Below, one piece after another: positions 55,430 through 64,000 of a stretch of DNA of 64,000 nt. Source of the stretch: Phyto melanocephala. Its lineage: Eukaryota > Arthropoda > Insecta > Diptera > Rhinophoridae. The first letter of the stretch is position 1. The number at the start of each line of letters is the position of its first letter. The stretch lies in assembly GCA_941918925.1 (NCBI GenBank), contig OW799233.1, forward strand, positions 71,327,578-71,391,577. The letters are read 5' to 3'. Below the pieces are notes generated by a model that had not been told where the DNA came from, made no database searches, and was given only the letters and a program-made list of their open reading frames with translations. The position numbers and the translations under genes are program-made.

Positions 55430-56040
55430 TTCAATTGATTTTTTTTATAAACAATATTTAATTAATACTTTTGGATTGCTGTATAACTTAAAAAATATCA
55501 AATGTAATTGACAAATTATCAATTTTTAAGTGGACTTTACTTTATTGTTCATAGAAATTGTTATTGTCTTTAAAATAAACTTAAAAAATTTTAAAAATAA
55601 TATTATAGTCGACTTTAACAAGAAATTTTTTCTCTTTGTTAAGCCTAAATAGTATTTTCTTAAATATTGTTAAATATTGATTTTAAGTACAATAACAATT
55701 TCTATGCATGATAGATTAAGCGCCATTATTATTACTTGCCTTTAGTTAAAGGTAGGATTTTGTCTGCTCGATAAATAGCTTTGCATTATGACAACTTCAA
55801 TTTTTTTATTGTTATTATTATTAATTTTAATAATATTTAATGAATAAAAAAATAATAAATTAATGGTTTATTTATAATGCAAAGTCATTTATCTGCCAAA
55901 CAAAATCCTGCCTTTAGCTAACGGCAAGTTGTAATAATGGCCCTAAGTCTACTTAAAAATTGATAATTTGTCAATTACAATTGATATTTTTTAAATTATA
56001 AATAGTATTCCAAAAGTATTAATGGAATATTATTGTAATT
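55430..56040. repeat. Foldback element of about 600 bp with a nested insertion
   Basis: The left and right arms are inverted copies: tgtaattgacaaattatcaa at 55503 against ttgataatttgtcaattaca at 55961, and gccattattattacttgcct at 55724 against its complement near 55925. The centre is near 55830. The left arm carries an extra 180 bases (about 55537-55716) with their own inverted ends (atagaaattgttattgt / acaataacaatttctat) that the right arm lacks. No coding capacity. Confidence 0.7.
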
Positions 56041-56079
56041 TGAAGAAACAAATCAATTGAATTTACATATTATAGATAA

Positions 56080-56225
56080 TTTCAAAATTCAACTCGTAGT
56101 TTTTGAAATTCAATTACCAATTTCGAAATTCTATTTACTATTTTTGAAATTTAATTAATAACTTTTGAAATACATTAGATCATTTTCAAAATTAAGTTTG
56201 AAAATATAGTGCATAGTTCTGAAAT
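56080..56225. repeat. Degenerate tandem repeat, about 30-bp unit
   Basis: Four to five diverged units of the form tagtttttgaaattcaatta. The divergence suggests age. Confidence 0.5.
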
Positions 56226-56405
56226 ACAGTCAAAAATGTTAAAGCATTGGTAATTCGTTTATTCAAACTAATATCAATATTAATATCAAAAAACGACGTT
56301 TAATTTGTGTTTTTGACCACGTTAGTAACTTAAGATACTATTTGTAGTTCGACTCGATCTATATATGTATTGCATTTTGAAACAAATGCAATATTTTTTG
56401 TTCCA

Positions 56406-56585
56406 TTCTCATAGTTTTGTATATGTGTTTTATGTTATTTTTTTTACTTATTTTTAAAACATATGTGATGTATTGAATTAAAAGTTAAGTCACCATTATG
56501 TTCTCATAGTTTTTACATGTTTTTATGTTTCTTATTAACTTTTGTTAAATAAAAATGTGATGTTTTGAAGTAAAAGTTATATTAT
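56406..56585. repeat. Imperfect tandem duplication, 95-bp period
   Basis: Two copies beginning TTCTCATAGTTTT (56406 and 56501), sharing atgtgatgt.ttgaa.taaaagtta, with indels between them. Confidence 0.6.
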
Positions 56586-56689
56586 CAATAAATAAAAAAA
56601 TGTACTGTTTTTTTTTAAAGTACTGTTTTTCCCCCTCAATGTACTTTTTTTCACTTTTCAAATATGGCAACCCTATCTCTGGTACATAT

Positions 56690-57060
56690 GTATATCAAAC
56701 AAAAAACTAAAATTTTGTGAAAATTAGCGAGTTCACTTAATTGTGAATAAATTCGAAAACAATCAATCGATCTTTATAGTCGGTATCTTATTTTGTTGCT
56801 ATTACATGCAATAAATCTGAAAATTTTTTTCCATTTTCTATTTTTTATGATATTTTTTTAAACAAAAAAATGCTATTTTCACGTAAAAAATATATTTTTT
56901 GCTTCAATTTTTTATTATAACTTCAAAATTGCTGGTCCGCTTAAAACGCTATAAACGGATCAAAGATTATGTAAATCTAAAATTTTCGAAGTTTATTTTA
57001 ATAATATTGGATTAACCGTTTCTGATTTATTATTGATTATGTGGAAAAGGGTCTAAAAAA
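56690..57060 (-). repeat. Dispersed repeat of unknown type, copy 3
   Basis: Reverse complement of about 29736-30110 (for example agttcacttaattgtgaata and atgctattttcacgtaaaaa). It lies about 375 bases upstream of the neverland exon. Confidence 0.6.
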
Positions 57061-57436
57061 ACTTAAAAATTAAATAAAAGTTATCCATAGAATTGAAAAA
57101 TTCAACCATTTGTGTACTTAGGTATCCTTGAAGCATCAAATCTATACAGTGGTTAGCAAAGCCTTTTTTTGCTGTTGGTCTTTGTAATAGATGTAGTTCC
57201 TTCGTCCTTACTTTGCTTTATACTTCCAATTTACACCCATTTGTTCCTTTAGATAATATACATGATACGTTGTACGTAAAAATATAACTAAATTAACTTT
57301 TAATATATAGTGAAATGGCCACATTAAAAAGCTTTGTGGCCTTCGAAAAAAGTTTAATAAAATCACATAGGGATTTCGGTCGGCACAGTAAAAAAATAAA
57401 TTTTATAAGTACATTTTATCATAATATTACGTATAG
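57061..57436. other. Probable intron sequence upstream of the exon
   Basis: No clear feature. The reverse strand of 57110-57250 translates with one stop to a coding-like run (KELHLLQRPTAKKGFANHC); its origin is unclear and it may be a TE relic. The segment before 57437 is T/A-rich and ends in a splice-acceptor-like ATAG. Confidence 0.4.
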
Positions 57437-57743
57437 TACCACCGTCAGCAAGGGTCAAGAAATGGATATCTCGTGAAATAAATGATAGTATTTTTATCTG
57501 GTACCATGTAGAATCTAACCAGAAGCCATGGCCTTTACCAATAATTAAAGAAATCGAGTCAAGAAATTTCGTTTATCATGGAAGGAATGAATTTTACGTT
57601 AATTGTCATATACAAGAAATTCCCGAAAATGGTGCTGATTTAGCACATTTTAAGGCTATTCATAATGCCAGTATTTTAGCTGGAGGCACAGATCCATTAA
57701 GAAGTGTTTTAAAAAATGCAGGAAATCATCACTGGCAAGCATT
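57437..57743 (+). CDS. nvd: Internal exon of neverland (cholesterol 7-desaturase, Rieske oxygenase)
   Basis: About 102 codons are open between an AG at 57435-57436 and a strong donor GTAAGTA at 57744. The peptide reads PPSARVKKWISREINDSIFI, then WYHVES, FVYHGRNEFYVNCHIQEIPE and NGADLAHFKAIH. The D-x2-H-x4-H pattern in the last part is the non-haem Fe(II) site of the C-terminal oxygenase domain of Neverland/DAF-36 proteins. Neverland converts cholesterol to 7-dehydrocholesterol in the prothoracic gland, the first step of ecdysteroid synthesis. Phases: starts in phase 1, ends in phase 2. No other exon was found here. Identification is from memory of the family and could be a paralogue. Confidence 0.8.
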
Positions 57744-57990
57744 GTAAGTATTTTATACATACATAGTATCTAGGTTTTGAATTTTTCAGAACTTGTTTAT
57801 ACTCTTAAGTAGTTCTTCCTTCTTAAAAATATGTATATGTATACATATGTAAATATATTATAAACATACATTATAAACATATATTTATTTACATAAAACT
57901 TAAGTTATGAATAAGAATTCATTGTTTTTTTAAAAACATAAATCGTTAGTAAATAAAAAAAAAAATTTTAATTAAAAAAAAACATTAAGA
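57744..57990 (+). other. Start of the downstream intron
   Basis: Begins with the donor GTAAGTATTTTA, followed by AT-rich sequence with GTATATGTATACATATG stretches, up to the DINE-like element. Confidence 0.6.
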
Positions 57991-58947
57991 ACAAGTAAGA
58001 GTGCTTCACCTTCACCATCATGTACATAGGTTTAATCCCACATCGTAGCTTAATCTATATTTTATGTTATACGCCATTTTTCCTAATTATTTACGACGCC
58101 ATCTGTATTCTACTAGTCAAGCCTTTGAATTGATACGAATATTGTTGGGGTTAAAACAATTTGATCCGCCATTTTGTTTTAGACTCCATCTTGGATTTTC
58201 AATTGCTTAATAATTTTCTGTATTCTATTGGTCAAGCCTTTCATTTGATACCAATATTGAGGGTGTTAAAGAAGATACATTTTAAAATACCAGATTTGAC
58301 CCATATATAAATTTATTGTTCGCCATTTTGTAGTGGCGGCCATCATGAATTTTAATTTTTTATAATGCTTATATTGCGCTATTCAAGTCCTTTCAGATGA
58401 TACCAATATTGACTCTCGGTTGTCTAAAAGCTGAATAAATTTGATTTTCGTTTGTAAATTTTTGGAATATAAGTATATTTAAAAAAAAAATTTATAACTT
58501 TACCGATTATAGCCAGCTTTATCCAAAAAATTTTTACGAATATCTCTAGAGGCATATTATATCTACAAATAGTACCTATAAATTATTCTATTGCTAACAA
58601 ATTTTAATTTTGGTGCTAGAAATATGGGAAAAACAGAGGCAGTCGTGTTTATTTGCTCAAATCTCAGAAAGTTATGGGGGCGATTGTGCTGAATTTCAGT
58701 AGCGATTCACTCCCGAATATTTCGAAAAGATTGATACCATACACAGATCTAAGGAACATATAGTTGTTTCTAAAAGTTGATTTCAACCAACACACGGACA
58801 GACGGTCAGGGCTTAATCGACTCCTCTATTCATAAGCTTTCAGAAAATATATATTTACTTTATGGGGTCGGAAATGAAGATTGTAAAAAATACAAACGGA
58901 ATGACCAAGCAATATATATACCCTTTTGCACTACAGGTAAAGGTTAT
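57991..58947 (-). mobile_element. DINE-like element, second subfamily
   Basis: The 3' tip ACAAGTAAGAGTGCTTCACC is at 57991 but has lost its ATTCGGC hairpin. The body has ccatatataaatttattgtt, cgccattttgtagtggcggc and ttgatttcaaccaacacacg. The 5' head is at 58947 (rc of ACCTTTACCTGTAGTGCAAA). The homologue at 6840-7510 shares all these blocks. It lies in what would be the neverland intron. Confidence 0.7.
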
Positions 58948-59689
58948 GAAAACAAATAATTAAACTAGAAATCAAATTACAAAGTACTTTTTATAAATAT
59001 TTAATAAAATGAAATACTTTGAGAACAGAAAACTTATATTTAACTTTATAAAAAACTACAAAATTTTTTTTATTATGCAGAAACGTAGTCATCGTTACTT
59101 TAATCGGATGTTTCTCTTTTTGTTTAGTTTTTTTTTATCCCATACACAAACAATAATCTTTGCAAGAAGCAATTTGTATCAAAAATGTGGATTCAGCACA
59201 TTTTTTTCTTCTGTGTTTTATTGCACACATGTGTTTTGCACATGTGTTAGTAGCAACTTTAACGCGTATAACACAACAAAAAAACTGAACCGATTTTAAT
59301 AAAATTGGGATTGTATACATTTGTAGGAAAATTTTTTTCAAATGGTATTTTTTTTTAACATCAACTATTAATATATAAGATATAGTTCAATCGTCGTGAC
59401 AGAAATATAACTTGCCATATAAGTCATTGGGGCCGAATGGTATTTTCCTGCTTTCACACGAAGAAGCTTTAACCTAATTGACAAGCTTGCGGATGTTTTC
59501 ACTACCAAACCGGGGAAGGTAAGCTAAGAAAATTCTTAATATTATAGAACTATAAGTTTAACGTGGATGGTTGGTTATCGTGGTAGTTCGCTGCACGCCA
59601 ACAGTCAAGTAGAGTCTATATGACTACGTTTTGAAACTCACTCACTCGTCAGCTCTTAATGTATCTCAGAATAAGTCCAAGAGTAAGAG
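58948..59689. other. No supported gene
   Basis: AT-rich to about 59350, with a common insect-repeat phrase (actgaaccgattttaataaaattgg). Then more balanced sequence up to the non-LTR relic. The 96-codon frame at 59009 is low complexity. Confidence 0.4.
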
Positions 59690-61330
59690 TACTAGATCCA
59701 CCCCGTGGCCGTGAGGTATCTCAGTAGATAATTCAGTCCAACTTCAGATATCGCAGAGAGGCCATCCAGTATATGTTTGCCCAGAAATCTGTGTCTTTTA
59801 GCCGCCAGTGCAGGACATTCGCAGAGAAGGTGGAAAACCGATTCCTCCTTCTCTCTATCCAGACAGCTGCGACAATGGTCGTTCGATGGAAGTCCGAGTC
59901 TACTTGCATGTTTGCCTAACATCCAGTGACCCGTCAATACCGCCAGCAACCTCGATATGTCCCTCCGACTTCGACTGGTAAGTAGCAATGTACGTCGTGC
60001 ATCAAAAGAGGGCCACGTAAGCCGTGCCACCTTACACGTGTTCAGCCCACGCCTCCTGTCATTAGCCTTCCACAGTAAGTGTCTGGAGATTCTGCTTTTA
60101 ATAGTCCCTAACGGGATTGCAACTGCAATTGCGTTAGAGATATCCAAAGCAGATCCTCTCTTGGCTAGTTCATCAGCCCGCTCATTACCATAGTGGCCCT
60201 TATGCGCAGGAATCCAAACTAGAGTAACGTCAGCCCGCTGACCAAGCCTTGACAGTTCCTTTCTACATTGGACAACTAAATTAGACGTAGTTATATACGA
60301 CCTGAGTGACAACAGTACCGCCTGACTGTCGACAAATATACCAATACCCCCGTGGGTATTCCTGTCATTCAGTACCCTACATGCTCCCTTCAGAGAATAC
60401 GCCAGATCCAACACCACATTCCAACCTGGAACCGTCAGTATAGATCCTGGTGTCAAAGCTCTCCATAAGGTGACCCCCACTCTCCTGGAGGGAATAAGAA
60501 CCCTGAATGCCCCATCAAAGTTCATGTAACATAGTCAGAGGGTCAATTCACGCTCGAAAGCAGCGTGGCCAATATACTCGCATGGCCATACGCCCTCGAC
60601 CTCCAACAGCCAGTCGCATTAAGCCTCACCGCACTACTTGCAGATGTGGCCAATATATGAATATCTATGGGAACGAGATCCAACATAGTGTTCAGCGCCT
60701 CCGAAGGACTAGTTCGCATCGCTCCCGTTATCCCAATGAATGCTGATCTCTGTACTCTATACAACTGGTCCACTGCCCCGTTGCAGTCCACCATACCAGA
60801 GATCCATAAGTGAGAATTGGACGTACTACTGCCGTATACATCCATTTAATCATGTTAGGAGTAAGTCCCCATTTCCTACCAAACATCCCACGACACGTGT
60901 AGTAGCCTACCGTACCCTTCTTCACCCTGTGCTGGACGTTCAGTTTCCACGACAATTAAGAGTCCAGGATAATATCCAGATATTTTGCCCTATCCGATAG
61001 GGGAATTTAGCAGTAACCCAACCTCGGTGGTCTGAAGGTCGGAATCTTGGTCTTTGCTGTGAACAGTACCAGTTCCGTCTTGCTTGGGTTTACTACAAGA
61101 CCGCTGTCCGTGGCCCAGTTTCTTAGTAATCTCAAGGCATCGGACATGATATCACTAATCACGTCCGGAAACAGTCCCGATACTAGTATCACAACATCGT
61201 CCGCATAAGCCACGACCTTTATTAACCTATTGTCCAGTTCAATGGAAATCGTGTTAACAACAATAAGCCAAAGCAGTGGAGAGATCACACCGCCGTGAGG
61301 TGTACCTCTTTCCACTAGCCTTGACATAGT
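59690..61330 (-). mobile_element. Non-LTR retrotransposon relic with RNase H (LOA-like), 5'-truncated
   Basis: Reverse-strand relic beginning inside RT (GTPHGGVISPLLWL) and running through RNase H to a Cys/His C-terminus. Higher G+C than its surroundings. 5' truncation near 61330 is typical of incomplete reverse transcription. It is a different subfamily from the relics at 31266 and 61780. Confidence 0.75.
59692..61327 (-). pseudogene. RT/RNase H polyprotein relic
   Basis: 61327-61007 carries GTPHGGVISPLLWLI and the catalytic VVAYADDVVIL. In-frame stops at 61007 and about 60957 follow, then the thumb WKLNVQHRVKK and RKWGLTPNMIKWMYTAVVRP. Frame changes occur near 60780 and 60535. The last frame (60525-59692, 277 codons) holds RNase H: the first TDGS motif is damaged, but FVDSQAVLLSL and HKGHYGNERADELAKRG remain. 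A C-terminal CRSCLDREKEESVFHLLCEC motif follows. Confidence 0.8.
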
Positions 61331-61779
61331 GCTTGTCGGATAAGATATACATAAATATTAAAAATTAAAATTATTTTTGTCAATTAATTTAATTTTTAAT
61401 TATTATTATTTTGTGAGCCTTCCTAATGTGTACCTTTTTTAACATTATTAATTGTTGTAAATTCTTTCGTAGTTCCTATTATGTTGTGTCCGTTTATAAG
61501 TAAATACATACATTTTATTTAAATGTAAATAAACAGTATGCATGTACTTAGTTAAGATAATTTTTGTTGTTTTATATACATACATGCATAGTAACGGACC
61601 TTTTATTACATAGTTATTTTGTTTGATTTTTTGTGGTTCAAAATAATATTGTTTTAATTTTAAGTTCAGTTGTTATTGAAATCAAATAAAGTGAAGTTAT
61701 TAAAATATTCATGAGCCATGAGCTAAAAACGTGAACTGGCAATTTGTTAAGGAACAAATGGTAAGGCAATTGGAGTAAG
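61331..61779. other. No gene seen
   Basis: AT-rich spacer with ACATACATGCATAG-type microsatellite scraps; nothing supported. Confidence 0.4.
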
Positions 61780-63450
61780 AATAAGGACCAAAATATGTCG
61801 AGGAAGGTAGCTTACCTCCATTTCTATGTGTTATGAGCATAAATAGCCTACAGAAAGTTCTATCAAATGAGGGCTACAAGCCCATTTGTTGCACAGATAA
61901 TATTGCGATACTGATCAGGGCAACGAATCCTAACTTTTTTTTGCAGTAGAGCAACGGAATTTCTGAATATATACAAATTAGCGAAAAAGCGAGGCATCAA
62001 TGTAAACCCGAATAAGACAGAAAACGAGGATAGCGGTGCTGTCCTCTCTTTCGACAATTCAGGCAATCAAGAAAGTCATATACCCATGCTTAGTACTTGA
62101 TTGTAAGCTATCCTGGAGAGATCACATTGATAACAGAATAGAGAAAACTCAAAGAATTTGGGCCCTGTGTAAAAGTGCAACAGGGTCAAAATGGGGCATA
62201 GGTACAAAGATGGTACAATGGCTACTTACAAGCCTAATATAATAAATCCTAACGTATGCCTCGATAGTGTAGAGTACATCCTTAGAGAAAAAAGTAAATA
62301 TAAAAAATTCTCAAAATTTTCCAAGACAGAGGATTAGTATATACATATACTAATCATACAGTGCCATAAAAATCATATTAACAATGTATACTGAAAGTAT
62401 TCTTTCAATACGGCCGATTGAAATGCAGATGAAATATGAAGAGGTCAAGATTAACAGAAATAGATGGAAAATATCAAAGAGGAATCGTGACAAAATCCCA
62501 ATGAGATATAATAGCATCACCATACTGGAAGAAGGACAATAGGATAATGTAATAAAGGTAAAAAATACCACAGGCATCGGCCTTATACGTACATAAGTAT
62601 TAAGAATTGGTGACCTGGAATGGGTTTATATGATATGAGTTGAAACAGAATTATATTAAATACTTCTGTCTACCAAATCGCAATACTGTTTTTAAGGGTG
62701 AAATTATGGAAATAACAGAAGGCATTAAATGGATAAAGGAAACTTATAACAAGGATCCGATTCATATCTTTGCGGATTGCCAGTTAATTTTCAGAACATT
62801 AATGAAAGAAAAGGTTGAATGAATACCAAGCCATTACGCCATAATTGGAAATGAGGAAGCGGACATATTATCCAAAATAGAATAATTTTTAAATACTAAA
62901 TATTGTGTAAATTTCTTCGATCTTTTTATATTAATATACTGTTTTTATTTCTTTGAGCTAAAGATCACTTTTTTTATGAAAATTACATTTAAAATGTAAA
63001 CAAAAAAAAAAAAAAATCCCGCCTTTTTAAAAAATTTGTTTTTGAACAATTTTTATATTTTAATTGTTAATTGTTATAAATTGTAAAAACTTTCTCTGAA
63101 GAAGCTACCCAATGTGGTAGCGAAATATCAGAATAAAATAATAATTTTTATAAAAAAAGTGATCTTTAGCTCGAAGAAATAAAAACAATATATTTTTAAA
63201 TACTACTAACCTAGGAAAATGCTTAGTTTTTTTTATCGATTTCAAAATAAACTTAAAGTTTGGGCAATGGAGGATCATGTCAGACACCCAAATCTTGAGA
63301 ATTCGAAAGAGATTTTGAAACTGAGTAGGCCAATACTTAGGAGATTAACTAGGGTAATAACAGCTAACACAGAAATTAGAACTCATCTAGATTGCATGGG
63401 ACTGCTGAATGAAACAACATGTAGAGAATGCGAGAAAAAGTACTAGGCTT
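61780..63450 (+). pseudogene. Non-LTR relic, same family as 31266-33300, split by a TIR element
   Basis: Order and motifs follow the copy at 31266: LDCKLSWRDHIDNRIEKTQRIWALC (62098-62170, thumb), SKWGIGTKMVQWLLTS, then RNase H scraps (IKWIKETYNKDPIHIFADCQ, IIGNEEADILSK at 62840-62880). After the insertion at 62899-63192 come QNKLKVWAMEDHVR and LLNETTCRECEKKY (63245-63445). Many stops and shifts; it is far more decayed than the other copy. Confidence 0.7.
62899..63192. mobile_element. 294-bp element with long inverted ends and 13-bp flanking repeat
   Basis: Left subterminal TGTTTTTATTTCTTTGAGCT continues aaagatcactttttttat; the right end is its complement with few mismatches (about 44 bp). 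The outermost bases AATATTGT/ACAATATA also pair. TTTTTAAATACTA occurs directly on both sides (62886-62898 and 63193-63205) within the non-LTR relic. The interior has a small hairpin GCTACC..GGTAGC. No coding capacity. Confidence 0.65.
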
Positions 63451-63769
63451 TAGAACATTATCTTTGTCAACGTCAGCTCTAGTATTGATCACAAAGTAAA
63501 AGACTATGGTGGTTCTCAACAAAAGTGCCATGATGCTATGTTCTTGTGCATCAGAATTCCAACATACACAAATAACATTTACAGCAAATATTTCTACATA
63601 CATCCAGTTCACTTATCTTTGGAAACTTTGTAAAATATATTAATAAATTTGAAATTTTCTTTCTTTTTGAGACACATGTCATAGCAGACAAACAAGTACA
63701 CTTTGAAACATACTTTCAAAATTACTGTTTATATTGGATCGAAGCAAAAAAAAATCATAAACTTGTCGT
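63451..63769. other. No gene seen
   Basis: AT-rich spacer between two non-LTR relics; nothing supported. Confidence 0.4.
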
Positions 63770-64000
63770 GCTAGTGGGGGTTGCTTGTATGGTTTCAAAA
63801 AGGAAATACAAAAAATGTATAATTTGAAGTTTTCTACACTTTTTAATAATGTTGTCCTAACTGCAAAGATTGACAAAAATTTGTTATATTTCATTCCACG
63901 CTATTTAAATTGTACAAAGTGGAAAGCTGATATGGAATTCTTTGAAAATTTTTTGGAAGATCTTTCTCCTACAAACTTTTGTATAATGGGTGATTTAAAT
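63770..64000 (+). pseudogene. Non-LTR endonuclease domain, cut by the window edge
   Basis: The plus strand from about 63835 reads VVLTAKIDKNLLYFIPRYLN, then a helix (DMEFFENFLEDL) and FCIMGDLN at the very end. The GDLN/GDFN box with this spacing is typical of the AP-like endonuclease of Jockey/CR1-type retrotransposons. Whether the element is intact cannot be judged: the rest lies beyond the window. Confidence 0.6.

Noticed and set aside
59009..59299. 96-codon ORF rich in Phe and Lys
   Set aside because: Low-complexity AT-rich frame without motifs.
61863..62066. Reverse ORF over the non-LTR relic
   Set aside because: The opposite strand carries the ordered relic motifs.
63095..63125. Hammerhead-ribozyme-like core: CTGAAGA, a GCTACC/GGTAGC stem and GAAA
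   Set aside because: An extra A between the CTGAAGA box and stem II breaks the core geometry, and no partner strand for stem III with a cleavage triplet is visible.

Overview
The window is insect nuclear DNA, most likely from a calyptrate fly (blowfly or house-fly type). It is visibly AT-rich and built almost entirely of transposable elements (TEs) and their relics. Three things point to a higher dipteran: many copies of a DINE-1/Helentron-like element (3' end = ATTCGGC..GCCGAAT hairpin followed by TTACTTGTT); 412-like and errantivirus-like LTR retrotransposons; and one recognisable host exon, from the ecdysteroid gene neverland. The species is inference. There are no bacterial genes, rRNA, tRNA or CRISPR arrays.

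Layout. 1-8.9 kb: small foldbacks, a possible degenerate LTR element and several minus-strand DINE-like copies. 8.9-15.1 kb: two inverted DINE/hAT segments with outward-facing 3' ends; the second hAT copy holds a mariner, which holds a non-LTR retrotransposon. 15.3-16.2 kb: a mariner whose 5' end is an inverted copy of its own 3' end. 16.3-29.3 kb: a 412-like LTR retrotransposon (TSD GAGT) split by an opposite-strand errantivirus (20034-26800, TSD TGCA). 29.3-37.1 kb: unique-looking DNA, a non-LTR remnant, a decayed gene of unknown function with a mariner MITE inside it, and a mariner fragment. 37.1-49.9 kb: DINE-like copies, a Tc1-type DD37E transposase split by a DINE insertion, and a 3 kb foldback element (8-bp TSD TTTTTACA) inside a DINE copy. 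49.9-55.3 kb: a third LTR retrotransposon with a damaged protease and integrase. 55.3-57.4 kb: foldback and tandem repeats. 57.4-57.7 kb: neverland exon. 58-64 kb: a DINE copy, two non-LTR relics with RNase H, a 294-bp TIR element and the start of another non-LTR endonuclease at the window edge.

How it fits together. The only clear host-gene sequence is a 307-bp exon with plausible splice sites. The rest reads as intron or flank filled by successive insertions. Because several families occur more than once, paralogous empty sites inside the window date insertions relative to each other and confirm boundaries. Nearly all transposase, gag and pol genes are broken. The best preserved are the errantivirus gag, a 590-codon non-LTR reverse transcriptase and a 614-codon RNase H/integrase ORF.
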